This document shows, piece by piece, positions 23,134 to 34,300 of a stretch of DNA of 55,299 nucleotides. The notes beneath the pieces were generated by a model. That model made no database searches. It saw only the letters and a list, made by a program, of their open reading frames with translations, and had not been told where the DNA came from. The translations under genes were made by a program, and so were the position numbers. The DNA is from Anaeramoeba ignava (taxonomy: Eukaryota; Metamonada; Anaeramoebidae): positions 1-55,299 of the forward strand of contig JAPDFW010000043.1 in the NCBI GenBank assembly GCA_028826165.1. Direction: 5' to 3'. How positions within the stretch are numbered: position 1 is the stretch's first letter; every line of letters starts with the position of its first letter.

Positions 23134-24912
23134 TTAAAAAATGAAACAATTTTCTTTTTTTTTTTGATTTTGATTATTAAATTTTTTAATTAATAAATCA
23201 AATAAATTTGGATTTGTTTGATTTAATTGAAAATAATCAATTCCAATTTGAATTTCATCAATTATTTCTTGTGTAATTTCAATTTCGTTTTTAATTTGAT
23301 TTGAATAAATCCAATATTCAAATATTTGGAATGATTTATTACTTAATTCACTATAATCTGTAACTTTATTAGATTTATCTTCTGTTACAGATAAAAACAT
23401 TCCTCGATATAATTCACTTCTCATTATTAATATTAATTTAGGAAATTTATATTTCTTTTCTTTTCTTTCAATTATAAAATCTTTTTCATTTTCATTTAAA
23501 TAAATTCTTTTAATTGTTTCTTCTATTTTTTCATTAGAATTTATAATTTCTTTAATTTCAGAATATAATTTTGGATTTATTATTCTGTTTGAATAAATCA
23601 TTTCAAATATTTGATTTGATTCTTTAATTGATTTATTTGAAATAATTTCTTGAAGTTTTTCAATTTGATTTTGATTTTGATTTAATCTATATTTCAATAT
23701 TAATTTATGAGCTTCAATTATTTCTCCATTTTCTGTTTTAAATGAAATATCACAAAATTCTTTTCTTCTAAATAATTTTATCAAATCTTCTTCAAGATTG
23801 GAAAAAGAAGAAGGAGAATAATAAAGAAATGAATTATGAAAAGATCCACAAGAAACATGATAATTAGAAATATTTTCATTAAATCTTAATTTAGGAAGTT
23901 CAATTTGAATTGGAATTTTTTTATTTTTTGTATTTCCAGTTCCTAATTGGCCATGTTTATTATTTCCAAATACTATCAGTTTTGAATTAGAAGTTAAAAT
24001 CAAATTATGATTGTATCCAACAGAAAAATCAATAATATTATCATTTTCAAATAAAGATGATTTGATTTCAGTAAATTCATAAGTATCTTCTTGATTTTTT
24101 CCAAGTCCATTACATTCATAATATCCACATGAATAAAGTTTTCTTTTTGGATTTTCAATCAAGATTATTGAATGAAAATTTCCACATTGAATATCAATTA
24201 TTTTGCCTTTTGGAATATTTTGGACTTTGGTTAATTTTTGAATTTTTGGTTCTCTTATCGATTCTCCTAATCCAAGTCGACCATATGCATTATATCCGCA
24301 TCCAAATAATTCTTGATTTGAATTTAAAAGAAAAACAAATTGTGAAGTATTTCCTGAAAATATTTTAGAAACATTTTTCATCATTAAAATTGGTTTTCTT
24401 GTTTTTTTAAATGTTTTAGAATCAAAACCAAGTTGACCAAAATGATTTGAACCAATTCCATAAGCATTATGATTTGAAGTTAATAAGTAAATTGAATTAA
24501 ATCCAGAAGCAATATCTTCAATTATTCTATCGTTTGTATCTTCAATTAGTGATGAAATATTGATAAATTCTTTTGGAGATTTTTTTGGATTAATATCATA
24601 TCCTTTGGCAAATACATTTCCTTCTATTGTTAAAATAGCTTCATCTTCACAACAAACAGTTACTTTTTGAATATTTTCAATTTGGATTTTTGAAGGATTT
24701 TGTTTTGAATATTTTAAATATTCTATTGCTTTTCCATTTTCAAAAAGGAAAATTGTTGAGGAATTTGATGATGAAATTTGTTTAATTTGTTTTTCATTTT
24801 CATTTTCATTTTCATTTTCAAATTTAAATTGAATTGGTTTTTTTATTATTTTTGGTTCATGTTTTAAAATTTTTGGATATTCATTTTCACCCCAAAATAA
24901 AATTTCATTCAT
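23134..24912 (-). CDS. RCC1-propeller plus double-BTB protein, copy 1
   Basis: 592 residues, no intron. The N-terminal two thirds are RCC1-like blades, each with a G-x-G-x-N-x-x-G-Q/R-L-G element (about residues 150-165, 205-220, 260-275 and 310-325). Then comes F-S-N-L-E-E-D-L-I-K-L-F and a first BTB core (F-C-D-I-S-F-K-T-E-N-G-x-I-I-E-A-H-K-L-I-L). A second BTB-like core follows (D-F-I-I-E-R-K-E-K-K-Y-K-F-P-K-L-I-L-I-M-R-S-E-L-Y-R-G-M-F). BTB proteins of this build usually recruit substrates to cullin-3 ubiquitin ligases, with the propeller as recognition surface; for this protein that is inference. The C-terminus (K-K-K-E-N-C-F-I-F) differs from the paralogues. The ATG is preceded by the T-tract/CAT motif. 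Confidence 0.88.
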   Translation of the reverse strand: MNEILFWGENEYPKILKHEPKIIKKPIQFKFENENENENEKQIKQISSSNSSTIFLFENGKAIEYLKYSKQNPSKIQIENIQKVTVCCEDEAILTIEGNVFAKGYDINPKKSPKEFINISSLIEDTNDRIIEDIASGFNSIYLLTSNHNAYGIGSNHFGQLGFDSKTFKKTRKPILMMKNVSKIFSGNTSQFVFLLNSNQELFGCGYNAYGRLGLGESIREPKIQKLTKVQNIPKGKIIDIQCGNFHSIILIENPKRKLYSCGYYECNGLGKNQEDTYEFTEIKSSLFENDNIIDFSVGYNHNLILTSNSKLIVFGNNKHGQLGTGNTKNKKIPIQIELPKLRFNENISNYHVSCGSFHNSFLYYSPSSFSNLEEDLIKLFRRKEFCDISFKTENGEIIEAHKLILKYRLNQNQNQIEKLQEIISNKSIKESNQIFEMIYSNRIINPKLYSEIKEIINSNEKIEETIKRIYLNENEKDFIIERKEKKYKFPKLILIMRSELYRGMFLSVTEDKSNKVTDYSELSNKSFQIFEYWIYSNQIKNEIEITQEIIDEIQIGIDYFQLNQTNPNLFDLLIKKFNNQNQKKKENCFIF

Positions 24913-24944
24913 TTTTGAAAAGAAAAAAATGAAAAAAATGATTT

Positions 24945-25498
24945 TTGGAATTTTAATTTTAATTTTGATTTTAATTTTGATTTTAATTTTGATTTTAATT
25001 TTAATTTTAATTTTAAATTTGATTTTAATTTTAATTTTAATTTTAATTTTAAATTTGATTTTAATTTTGATTTTAATTTTAATTTTAATTTTGATTTTAA
25101 TTTTAATTTTGATTTTGATTTTAATTTTAATTTTAATTTTAATTTTAATTTTAATTTTAATTTTAATTTTAATTTTAATTATAATTTTAATTTTAATTTT
25201 AATTTTAATTTTGAATTTTAATTTTAAATTTTAATTTTAATTTTTAATTTTAATTTTAATTTTAATTTTAATTTTAATTTTAATTTTAATTTTAATTTTA
25301 ATTTTAATTTTAATTTTAATTTTAATTTTAATTTTAAATTTTAATTTTAATTTTAATTTTGATTTGGAATTTTAATTTTGATTTTAATTTTAATTTTGAT
25401 TTTGATTTTAATTTTGATTTTGATTTTGATTTTGATTTTAATTTTAATTTTAATTTTAAATTTAATTTTTAAATTTAAATTTGATTTTAAATTTAATT
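24945..25498 (-). repeat. TTTTAA/TTTTGA hexamer array between RCC1-BTB copies 1 and 2
   Basis: About 550 bp of almost pure hexamer repeat (AAAATT on the coding strand) directly follows the stop of copy 2 and reaches the promoter tract of copy 1. It is free of stop codons in some frames, so it yields a spurious Leu/Ile ORF. There is no gene. Confidence 0.9.
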
Positions 25499-27277
25499 TT
25501 AATTTTGATTTTGATTATTAAATTTTTTAATTAATAAATCAAATAAATTTGGATTTGTTTGATTTAATTGAAAATAATCAATTCCAATTTGGATTTCATT
25601 AATAATTTCTTGTGTAATTTGAATTTCATCTTTAATTTTATTTGAATAAATCCAATATTCAAATATTTGAAATGATTTATTACTTAATTCACTATAATCT
25701 GTAACTTTATTAGAAGTATCATTTGTAACAGATAAAAACATTCCTCGATATAATTCACTTCTCATTATTAATATTAATTTAGGAAATTTATATTGTTTTT
25801 CTTTTCTTTCAATTATAAAATCTTTTTCATTTTCATTTAAATAAATTCTTTTCATTGTTTCTTCTATTTTTTCATTTGAATTTATAATTTCTTTAATTTC
25901 TAAATATAATTTTGGATTTATTATTCTGTTTGAATAAATCATTTCAAATATTTGATTTGATTCTTTAATTGATTTTTTTGAAATAATTTCTTGAAGTTTT
26001 TCAATTTCATTTTGATTTTGATTTAATCTATATTTCAATATTAATTTATGAGCTTCAATTATTTCTCCATTTTCTGTTTTAAATGAAATATTACAAAATT
26101 CTTTTCTTCTAAATAATTTTATCAAATCTTCTTCAAGATTGGAAAAAGAAGGAGGAGAATAATAAAGAAATGATTTGTGGTATCCACAATAAATATGATA
26201 ATTAGAAATTTCTTCATTAAATCTTAATCTAGGAAGTTCAATTTGAATTGGAATTAATTGCCATTTTGTATCTCCAGTTCCTAATTGACCATATTCATTA
26301 TATCCAAATCCAATTAATTTTTCATTGGTAGTTAAAATCAAAGTATGATCACATCCAAAAGAAATTTCAAGAATATTATCATTTTCAAATAAAAATGATT
26401 TGATTTCAGTAAATTCATAAGTATATTCATCTTCATCTTTGCCAAGTCCATTAGATTGATAATAACCACATGAATAAAGTTTTCTTTTTGGATTTTGATT
26501 TTCATCTTCAATCAACATTATTGAATGATTAAAACCACATTGAATATCAATTATTTTACCTTTTGAAATATTTTGGATTTTGGTTAAATTTTGGATTTCT
26601 TTTTCTTTTTTTCTTGATTCTCCTAATCCAAGTTGACCATCATAATTATATCCGCATGCAAATACTTCTTGATTCGAATTTAAAAGAAAAACATGTTCAG
26701 AAGAATTTCCTGAAAATATTTTAGAAACATTTTTCATCATTAAAATTGGTTTTTCTGTTTTTTTAAGTGTTTTAGAATCAAAGCCAAATTGGCCATAATG
26801 ATTTGAACCAATTCCATAAGCATTATGATTTGAAGTTAATAAGTAAATTGAATTTCTTCCAGAAACAATATCTTGAATTATTCTATCATTTGTATCTTCA
26901 ATTAATGGTGAAATATTGATAAATTTTTTTCGATTTTTTGGATTAATATTAAATCCTTTGGCAAATACATTTCCTTCTATTGTTAAAATAGCTTCATCTT
27001 CAAAACCAACAGTTACTTTTTGAATATTTTCTTCAATTTGGATTTTTTGAGGATTTTGTTTTGAATATTCTAAATATTCTATTGCTTTTCCATTTTTAAA
27101 AAGGAAAATTGTTGAAAAATAACTTGAAGAAATTTGTTTAATTTGTTTTTCTTTTTCATTTTCATTTTCATTTTCATTTTCAAATTTAAATTGAATTGGT
27201 TTTATTATTATTTTTTTTGATTTATTTTTGAAAAGTTTTGGATATTTATTTAAACCAAAAAATATAATTTCATTCAT
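25499..27277 (-). CDS. RCC1-propeller plus double-BTB protein, copy 2
   Basis: 592 residues and closely related to copy 1. It has the same M-N-E-I start, the P-I-Q-F-K-F-E-N repeat tract and four clear RCC1 blades (N-H-Y-G-Q-F-G, N-Y-D-G-Q-L-G-L-G, S-C-G-Y-Y-Q-S-N-G-L-G, N-E-Y-G-Q-L-G-T-G). The BTB half from F-S-N-L-E-E-D onward differs from copy 1 at few positions, whereas the blade loops differ widely. The gene stands head to head with copy 3, with only 98 bp between the two start codons. Its stop runs straight into the hexamer array, and the last codons (N-N-Q-N-Q-N) are themselves part of the repeat. Confidence 0.88.
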   Translation of the reverse strand: MNEIIFFGLNKYPKLFKNKSKKIIIKPIQFKFENENENENEKEKQIKQISSSYFSTIFLFKNGKAIEYLEYSKQNPQKIQIEENIQKVTVGFEDEAILTIEGNVFAKGFNINPKNRKKFINISPLIEDTNDRIIQDIVSGRNSIYLLTSNHNAYGIGSNHYGQFGFDSKTLKKTEKPILMMKNVSKIFSGNSSEHVFLLNSNQEVFACGYNYDGQLGLGESRKKEKEIQNLTKIQNISKGKIIDIQCGFNHSIMLIEDENQNPKRKLYSCGYYQSNGLGKDEDEYTYEFTEIKSFLFENDNILEISFGCDHTLILTTNEKLIGFGYNEYGQLGTGDTKWQLIPIQIELPRLRFNEEISNYHIYCGYHKSFLYYSPPSFSNLEEDLIKLFRRKEFCNISFKTENGEIIEAHKLILKYRLNQNQNEIEKLQEIISKKSIKESNQIFEMIYSNRIINPKLYLEIKEIINSNEKIEETMKRIYLNENEKDFIIERKEKQYKFPKLILIMRSELYRGMFLSVTNDTSNKVTDYSELSNKSFQIFEYWIYSNKIKDEIQITQEIINEIQIGIDYFQLNQTNPNLFDLLIKKFNNQNQN

Positions 27278-27375
27278 TTTTGAAATGAAAAAAATGAAAA
27301 AAATGAAAAATCAAAAATCATTTTTTTTTCTTTTCAAAAAAATAAAAATAGAAAATAGAAAATAGAAAATAGAAA
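27278..27375. promoter_or_regulatory. 98-bp bidirectional promoter between RCC1-BTB copies 2 and 3
   Basis: On the copy 2 side the minus strand reads T-tracts with CAT interruptions ending in TTTCAAAAATG. On the copy 3 side there is TTTTTTTTCTTTTCAAAAAAA followed by a GAAAATA repeat before the ATG. Both starts must be driven from this short stretch. Confidence 0.55.
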
Positions 27376-29112
27376 ATGAATGAAATTATATTTTTTGGTC
27401 AAAATTCATATCCAAAACTTATCAAAAATGAACGAGAAGAAAGAGTAATAAAGCCTATTCAATTTAAATTTGAAAATGAAAATGAAAATGAAAAACAAAT
27501 TAAACAAATTTCAACAGGAAAAGCAACAACAATTTTCCTCTTTGAAAATTGCAAAGCGACTGACAACTTATATTATTCAATCATTTCCAAATTTGAAAAT
27601 ATTCAAAAAGTATCAAGTGGTTTTGAAGATGAAACTATTTTAACAAAAGAAGGAAATGTGTTTGCCAAAGGAAGAGATATAAATCCTCAAAATCCAAATA
27701 AATTTATCAATATTTCATCATTAATTGAAGATAAAAATGATAGAATAATTCAAGATATTGTTTCTGGATTTAATTCAATTTACTTATTAACTTCAAATCA
27801 TAATGTTTATGGAATTGGCGAAAATTACCAGGGACAACTTGGTTTTGATTCTAAAACACTTGAAAGAACAAGAAACCCTATTTTAATGATGAAAAATGTT
27901 TCTAAAATATTTTCAGGAAATTCTTCAAGTTCTGTTTTCCTTTTAAATTCAAATCAAGAACTATTTGGATGCGGAAATAATAATGAAGGTCAACTTGGGT
28001 TAGGGATAAGAAGACGAAAAATCCAAAATCTAGCCAAAATCCAAAATATTCCAAAAGGTAAAATAATTGATATTCAATGTGGTTTTAATCATTCAATAAT
28101 GTTGATTGAAGATGAAAATGAAGATGAAAAAAGAAAACTTTATTCATGTGGATATTATCAATATAATGGACTTGGTAAAGAAGAAGATGAATATACTTAT
28201 GAATTTACTGAAATCAAATCACCTTTATTTGAAAATGATAATATTCTTGATTTTTCTGTTGGAAGTTATCATACTTTGATTTTGACATACAATGAAAAAT
28301 TTATTTCATTTGGAAGTAATTTATATGGTCAATTAGGAACTGGAGATACAAATACACAATCAATTCCAATTCAAATTGAACTTCCTGAATTAAGATTTAA
28401 TGGAGATATTTTCAATTATCATATTTCTTGTGGATATAATAATTCATTTCTTTATTATTATTCTCCTCCTTTTTCCAATCTTGAAGAAGATTTGATAAAA
28501 TTATTTAGAAGAAAAGAATTTTGTAATATTTCATTTAAAACCAAAAATGGAGAAATAATCAAAGCTCATAAATTAATATTGAAATATAGATTAAATCAAA
28601 ATCAAAATGAAATTGAAAAACTTCAAGAAATTATTTCAAAAAAATCAATTAAAGAATCAAATCAAATATTTGAAATGATTTATTCAAACAGAATAATAAA
28701 TCCAAAATTATATTCTGAAATTAAAGAAATTACAAATTTAAATGAAAAAATTGAAGAAACAATGAAAAGAATTTATTTAAATGAAAATGAAAAAGATTTT
28801 ATTATTGAAAGAAAAGAAAAACAATATAAATTTCCTAAATTAATATTAATAATGAGAAGTGAATTATATCGAGGAATGTTTTTATCTGTTACAAATGATA
28901 CTTCTAATAAAGTTACAGATTATAGTGAATTAAGTAATAAATCATTTCAAATATTTGAATATTGGATTTATTCAAATCAAATTAAAAAAGGAATTAAAAT
29001 TACAAAAGAAATAATTAATGAATTAGAAAGAGGAATTGATTATTTTCAATTAAATCAAACAAATCCAAATTTATTGGATTTATTAATTAAAAAATTTAAT
29101 AATCAAAATTAA
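27376..29112 (+). CDS. RCC1-propeller plus double-BTB protein, copy 3
   Basis: 578 residues. It is the most different of the intact copies in the first blade: where the others have E-Y-L-x-Y-S-K-Q-N-P it has a shortened C-K-A-T-D-N-L-Y-Y-S-I-I-S segment, and the D-K-N-D-R variant occurs later. Blade signatures include E-N-Y-Q-G-Q-L-G, N-N-N-E-G-Q-L-G-L-G and S-N-L-Y-G-Q-L-G-T-G. The double-BTB part is nearly the same as in copies 2 and 6 (F-C-N-I-S-F-K-T-K-N-G; S-E-L-Y-R-G-M-F). The stop codon is formed at the border with a downstream AAAATT array. It is probably a substrate adaptor like the others. Confidence 0.88.
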   Translation: MNEIIFFGQNSYPKLIKNEREERVIKPIQFKFENENENEKQIKQISTGKATTIFLFENCKATDNLYYSIISKFENIQKVSSGFEDETILTKEGNVFAKGRDINPQNPNKFINISSLIEDKNDRIIQDIVSGFNSIYLLTSNHNVYGIGENYQGQLGFDSKTLERTRNPILMMKNVSKIFSGNSSSSVFLLNSNQELFGCGNNNEGQLGLGIRRRKIQNLAKIQNIPKGKIIDIQCGFNHSIMLIEDENEDEKRKLYSCGYYQYNGLGKEEDEYTYEFTEIKSPLFENDNILDFSVGSYHTLILTYNEKFISFGSNLYGQLGTGDTNTQSIPIQIELPELRFNGDIFNYHISCGYNNSFLYYYSPPFSNLEEDLIKLFRRKEFCNISFKTKNGEIIKAHKLILKYRLNQNQNEIEKLQEIISKKSIKESNQIFEMIYSNRIINPKLYSEIKEITNLNEKIEETMKRIYLNENEKDFIIERKEKQYKFPKLILIMRSELYRGMFLSVTNDTSNKVTDYSELSNKSFQIFEYWIYSNQIKKGIKITKEIINELERGIDYFQLNQTNPNLLDLLIKKFNNQN

Positions 29113-29290
29113 AATTAAAATTAAAATTAAAATTAAAATTAAAATCAAAATTAAAATTAAAATTAAAATTAAAATTAAAATTAAAATTAAAATTAAAATC
29201 AAAATCAAAATTAAAATTAAAATTAAAATTAAAATTAAAATCAAAATTAAAATTAAAATTAAAATTAAAATTAAAATCAAAATCAAAAAA
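29106..29290 (+). repeat. AAAATT/AAAATC hexamer array
   Basis: About 30 hexamers follow the copy 3 stop directly. Occasional AAAATC variants are spaced irregularly. A-rich on the coding strand. Confidence 0.9.
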
Positions 29291-29302
29291 ATTTTTTTAA
29301 TT

Positions 29303-29340
29303 TTTCAATTTTCATTTTTTCATTTTTTTTCTTTTCAAAA
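29303..29340 (+). promoter_or_regulatory. T-tract/CAT start-proximal motif
   Basis: CATTTTTTCATTTTTTTTC followed by TTTTCAAAA immediately precedes the ATG at 29341. The same arrangement stands before the ATGs at 24912 (minus), 36043, 38316, 38982 and 54732. Confidence 0.5.
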
Positions 29341-31144
29341 ATGAATGAAATTTTATTTTTTGGTTTAATTATCCAAAACTTTTCAAAAATAAACCAAAAA
29401 TAATAAAAAAACCAATCCAATTTAAATTTGAAAATGAAAATGAAAATGAAAATGAAAAAGAAATTAAACAAATTTCATCATCAAATTCCTCAACAATTTT
29501 CCTTTTTAAAAATGGAAAAGCAATAGAATATTTAAAATATTCAAAACAAAATCCTTCAAAAATCCAAATTGAAAATATTCAAAAAGTAACTGTTGGTTAT
29601 CAAAATGAAGCTATTTTAACAATAGAAGGAAATTTATTTGCTAAAGGAGAAAATATCAATCCAAAAAATCCAAAAAAATTTATCAATATTTCATCATTAA
29701 TTGAAGATACAAATGATAGAATAATTGAAGATATTGTTTCTGGATTTAAAACAATTTACTTATTAAGTTCAAATCATAATGTTTATGGAATTGGTTCAAA
29801 TCATTTTGGTCAACTTGGTTTTGATTCTAAAACACTTAGAAAAACACAAAAACCAATTTTAATGATGAAAAATGTTTCTAAAATATTTTTAGGAAATATT
29901 TCAACTCATGTTTTTCTTTTAAATTCAAATCAAGAATTATTTGGATGCGGAAATAACGGAGTTGGTCAACTTGGATTAGGAGAATCAAGAAAAAAAGAAA
30001 AGAAACAAATATCCATAAATTAACCCAAATCCAAAATATTCCAAAAGGCAAAATAATTGATATTCAATGTGGATTTAATCATTCAATAATGTTTATTGAA
30101 AATGAAAATCAAAATCCAAAAAGAAAACTTTATTCATGTGGATATTATCGATATAATGGACTTGGCAAAGATGAAGAAGATAATTATGAATTTACTGAAA
30201 TCAAATCATTTTTATTTGAAAATGATGATAATATTCTTGATTTTTCTGTTGGAAGTTATCATACTTTGATTTTAACTTCCAATTCAAAATTGATAGGATT
30301 TGGATATAATGAATATGGTCAATTAGGAACTGGAGATACAAAATGGCAATTAATTCCTATTCAAATTGAACTTCCTAAATTAAGATTTAATGAAGAAATT
30401 TCTAATTATCATATTTATTGTGGATACCACAAATCATTTCTTTATTATTCTCCTCCTTCTTTTTCCAATCTTGAAGAAGATTTGATAAAATTATTTGAAA
30501 GAAAAGAATTTTGTGATATTTCATTTAAAACAGAAAATGGAGAAATAATCAAAGCTCATAAATTAATATTGAAATATAGATTAAATCAAAATGGAAATGA
30601 AATTGAAAAACTTCAAGAAATAATTTCAAAAAAATCAATTAAAGAATCAAATCAAATATTTGAAATGATTTATTCAAACAAAATAATAAATCCAAAATTA
30701 TATTCAGAAATTAAAGAAATTATAAATTCAAATGAAAAAATAGAAGAAACAATGAAAAGAATTTATTTAAATGAAAATGAAAAAGATTTTATAATTGAAA
30801 GAAAAGAAAAACAATATAAATTTCCAAAATTAATATTAATAATGAGAAGTGAATTATATCGAGGAATGTTTTTATCTGTTATAAATGATACTTCTAATAA
30901 AGTTACAGATTATAGTGAATTAAGTAATAAATCATTTGAAATATTTGAATATTGGATTTATTCAAATCAAATTAAAGATGAAATTCAAATTACACAAGAA
31001 ATAATTGATGAAATTGAAATAAATTTTTATTCTTTTTTTTTTAATTTTAATTTAAATGATCAAATAAAGTTAAATTGTAGAAAGAAAGAAAGAATTTTTA
31101 TTCTTTTTTTTTTAATTTTAATTTTCTTAATTTATTTTAAATAA
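29341..31144 (+). pseudogene. RCC1-BTB copy 4, frameshifted, altered C-terminus
   Basis: The start matches the paralogues (M-N-E-I-L-F-F-G). One base is missing near 29365, so the frame ends after about 20 codons, while the downstream sequence still encodes the family's P-I-Q-F-K-F-E-N tract and blades. A second frame change lies near 30005, in the linker G-E-S-R-K-K-E. From 30089 the rest of the propeller and both BTB cores are open and well conserved. After I-I-D-E-I-E-I the sequence leaves the family: the usual G-I-D-Y-F-Q-L-N-Q-T-N-P-N-L end is replaced by a Phe-rich then basic tail to 31144. The tail replacement is not an indel artefact, so true pseudogene status is favoured. Confidence 0.75.
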
Positions 31145-31309
31145 AATAACAAGAAGATCAAATTTCATTTTCGTTATTTATTTTTTTTTTTTTTAATTAA
31201 TTTAAAACCACGTGTATAAGACATTTTTACTTTTTAAAAATTGTTCCAAAAAAGTTTGTCTTTTCATTTTTCAAATTTGTTTTTTAAAAATAAAAAACAA
31301 AAATTAAAA
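31145..31309 (+). promoter_or_regulatory. Upstream region of the surface-protein gene, with CACGTG
   Basis: A gene-free AT-rich interval with one striking GC-containing palindrome, CCACGTGT, at about 31208-31215. It is followed by TATAAGA, about 95 bp before the ATG at 31310. CACGTG is a classic E-box core; a role here is inference. Confidence 0.3.
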
Positions 31310-34300
31310 ATGAAAGCAAAAAATAATTTTCTTATTCAATTCTTATTAATTTTTTTAATAATTTTTAAGTTTTCTTTTCAAAATCAAAAATCAATTTCTT
31401 CATTAATATCAATATCACCAATATTAACAGAAATAGAAACAACAAGATTATTAACAGAAACAACAAGATATTATTCTACTCCAGATGAAGCTTGGATTTG
31501 GAATTTATTAGATCAATTTTCAGCTTCAGGTAATTTTGGATCTTCTATTTCAATTTATGAAGATGTTCTTGTTATTGGAGCTTATGGTGAAAATAAAGCA
31601 TATATTTACAGATATAATGGAACAAATTTTGAACTTGAACAAATTTTGAGTGAAACATCTTCATATTTTGGATCTTCTGTTTCAATTTATGAAGATGTTA
31701 TTGTTATTGGTGATTATAGTGCAAATAAAGCATATATTTACAGATATAATGGAACAAATTTTGAACAAGAACAAATTTTGAGTGAACCTTCAGCTTCAAG
31801 TTTTGGATATTCTATTTCAATTTATGAAGATGTTCTTGTTATTGGAGCTTATGGTGCAAATAAAGCATATATTTACAGATATAATGGAACAAATTTTGAA
31901 CAAGAACAAATTTTGAGTGAAATAGCTCAATATTTTGGATCTTCTGTTTCAATTTATGAAGATGTTATTGTTATTGGAACTTATGATGCAAGACAAGTAT
32001 ATATTTACAGATATAATGGAACAAATTTTGAACAAGAACAAATTTTGAGTGAACCTTCAGCTTCAAATTTTGGAAAAAGTGTTTCAATTTATGAAAATGC
32101 TACTGTTATTGGTGCTCATGGTGCAAATAAAGCATATATTTACAGATATAATGGAACAAATTTTGAACAAGAACAAATTTTGAGCGAACCTTCAGCTTCA
32201 AATTTTGGAAAAAGCGTTTCAATTTATGAAGATGTTATTGTTATTGGAGCTTATGATGTAAATAAAGCATATATTTACAGATATAATGGAACAAATTTTG
32301 AACAAGAACAAATTTTGAGTGGAATAGCTTCAACTTTTGGGTATTCTGTCTCAATTTATGGGAATTTTACTGCTATTGGAGCTTATATGACAAGTCAAGC
32401 ATTTGTTTATGAAGCTAGTTTAATTCCTCAAGTTAATATTCTTAATTGTTCATCTTTGTTTTCATCATTTGATTGTTATTGGAATAAAGTAGAATTTATT
32501 TCAACTTTGAGTTATCAAATTAATTATGGATTTGATTGGATTGATATTGATTCTCCAATTCTTGAAGATGGGAATGTTTATTATCAACAATTTAATTCTT
32601 CATTTTATGATAATATTACAGGAAATGAATATTATTCAATTCAAATCAAAGCTTGTGCCGATTCAACACCCAAATGTGGCGAACCTTCTTCTTTCATTAA
32701 TTTAACAACAAAAATTGATTCTGTAAAAGATTTTCAATTAACAAATGCAAATTCTTCAATCAATGTGACTTGGAATCCTCCTAATGTACAAATCAATGAA
32801 GGAATTGCTCATCTTGATCATTATAATATTTCTTATTTCAATCAATCTCAACCTGATTCAATATCTTTCTTTTCAGTTGATAATTCTTCACTTGATTATT
32901 TTTTGAATAATTTGGAAAGCGAAAATGATTATAATATTTCAATTTGGGGATGTAGAACACAAGAATGTGAAGGAGATGATAAAGGAGAAATTGTTGAATC
33001 ATCAATTTCATTACTTTTTTCAGAAGTTAGTGATCTCTCATGTTCAATTTCAAGTTCAATCGATATTAATTGTAATTGGAATCAACCAATTAATTGTTCA
33101 ATTCCATCTTATTATAATTTAACTTATCAAGCAATTTCAGAAGAAGATTCAGGAAATTATCAACCAACATCATCAAATCAACAATTCACAGCTCAATTCC
33201 CAAATCAAGAATATCAAATTAATGTATCAGCATGTAATTCAAATGGAAAATGTGGAAATATTTCAACAACATCAATTATCACTGATAATTTGCCAATAGC
33301 TCCAACAATTTATGAAACAATTTCTAAAATTGAAGAAATTGAATTAAATTTTACAAAATTAACAAATGCAAATAATTATTCAATTTCACTTGATAACGGA
33401 ACAAATTGGCAAAAATTCACATCTCTTGATTTAAATGGAAATGAAGTAATTGGAACAATAAATGGAATATCTGGAAATATTGAATATAATATTTCAATTA
33501 GAGGATGTGCAGATTTAAATTGTGAAACTCAATATTTAGGATTATCAAGTTCAATTATAACAAAAAAAGCTAAATTAGGAAATATTACTTCATTAAATTG
33601 TAATTCATTAATATGTGGATTTGAATGTACTTGGGATTTATTAAATTTATCAGATGGATTAGAAGGATATTCATTGAGTTATAATTCAACTTCAGTTTGT
33701 TTACCAAAAACACAAACAAATTATTCAATTTCAGGAGAATTAATTCCATTAGGAAATTATGAAATTTCAATTTATTCATCAGCTGATTTAAATTGTTCAT
33801 TTAATGAATATTCAGGAATTAATTCAACAACTTCAATTATCACTGATAATTTACCAGCTCCAACAATTTATGAAGCAATTTCTAAAATTGAAGAAATTGA
33901 ATTAAATTTTACAAAAGTTGAATATGCAAATAATTATTCAATTTCACTTGATAACGGAACAAATTGGCAAAATTTCACATCTCTTGATTTAAATGGAAAT
34001 GAAGTAATTGGAACAATAAATGGAATATCTGGAAATATTGAATATAATATTTCAATTAGAGGATGTGTAGATTCAATTTGTGAAACTCAATATTTAGGAT
34101 TATCAAGTTCAATTATAACAAAAAAAGCTAAATTAGGAAATATTACTTCATTAAATTGTTCATCCATTCCTTTTGGATTTGAATGTACTTGGGATTTATT
34201 AAATTTATCAGATGGATTAGAAGGATATTCATTGAGTTATAATTCAACTTCAGTTTGTTTACCAAAAACACAAACAAATTATTCAATTTCCCTTTTACTT

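Noticed and set aside
24929-25234. Leu/Ile-only ORF (also at 29083-29286 and 37916-38233)
   Set aside because: Pure translation of the AAAATT/TTTTAA hexamer arrays; no conserved residue and no neighbouring domain.
31241-31309. Upstream in-frame ATG of the surface-protein gene
   Set aside because: It would add 23 charged residues before the signal peptide; the ATG at 31310 gives a normal secretory start.
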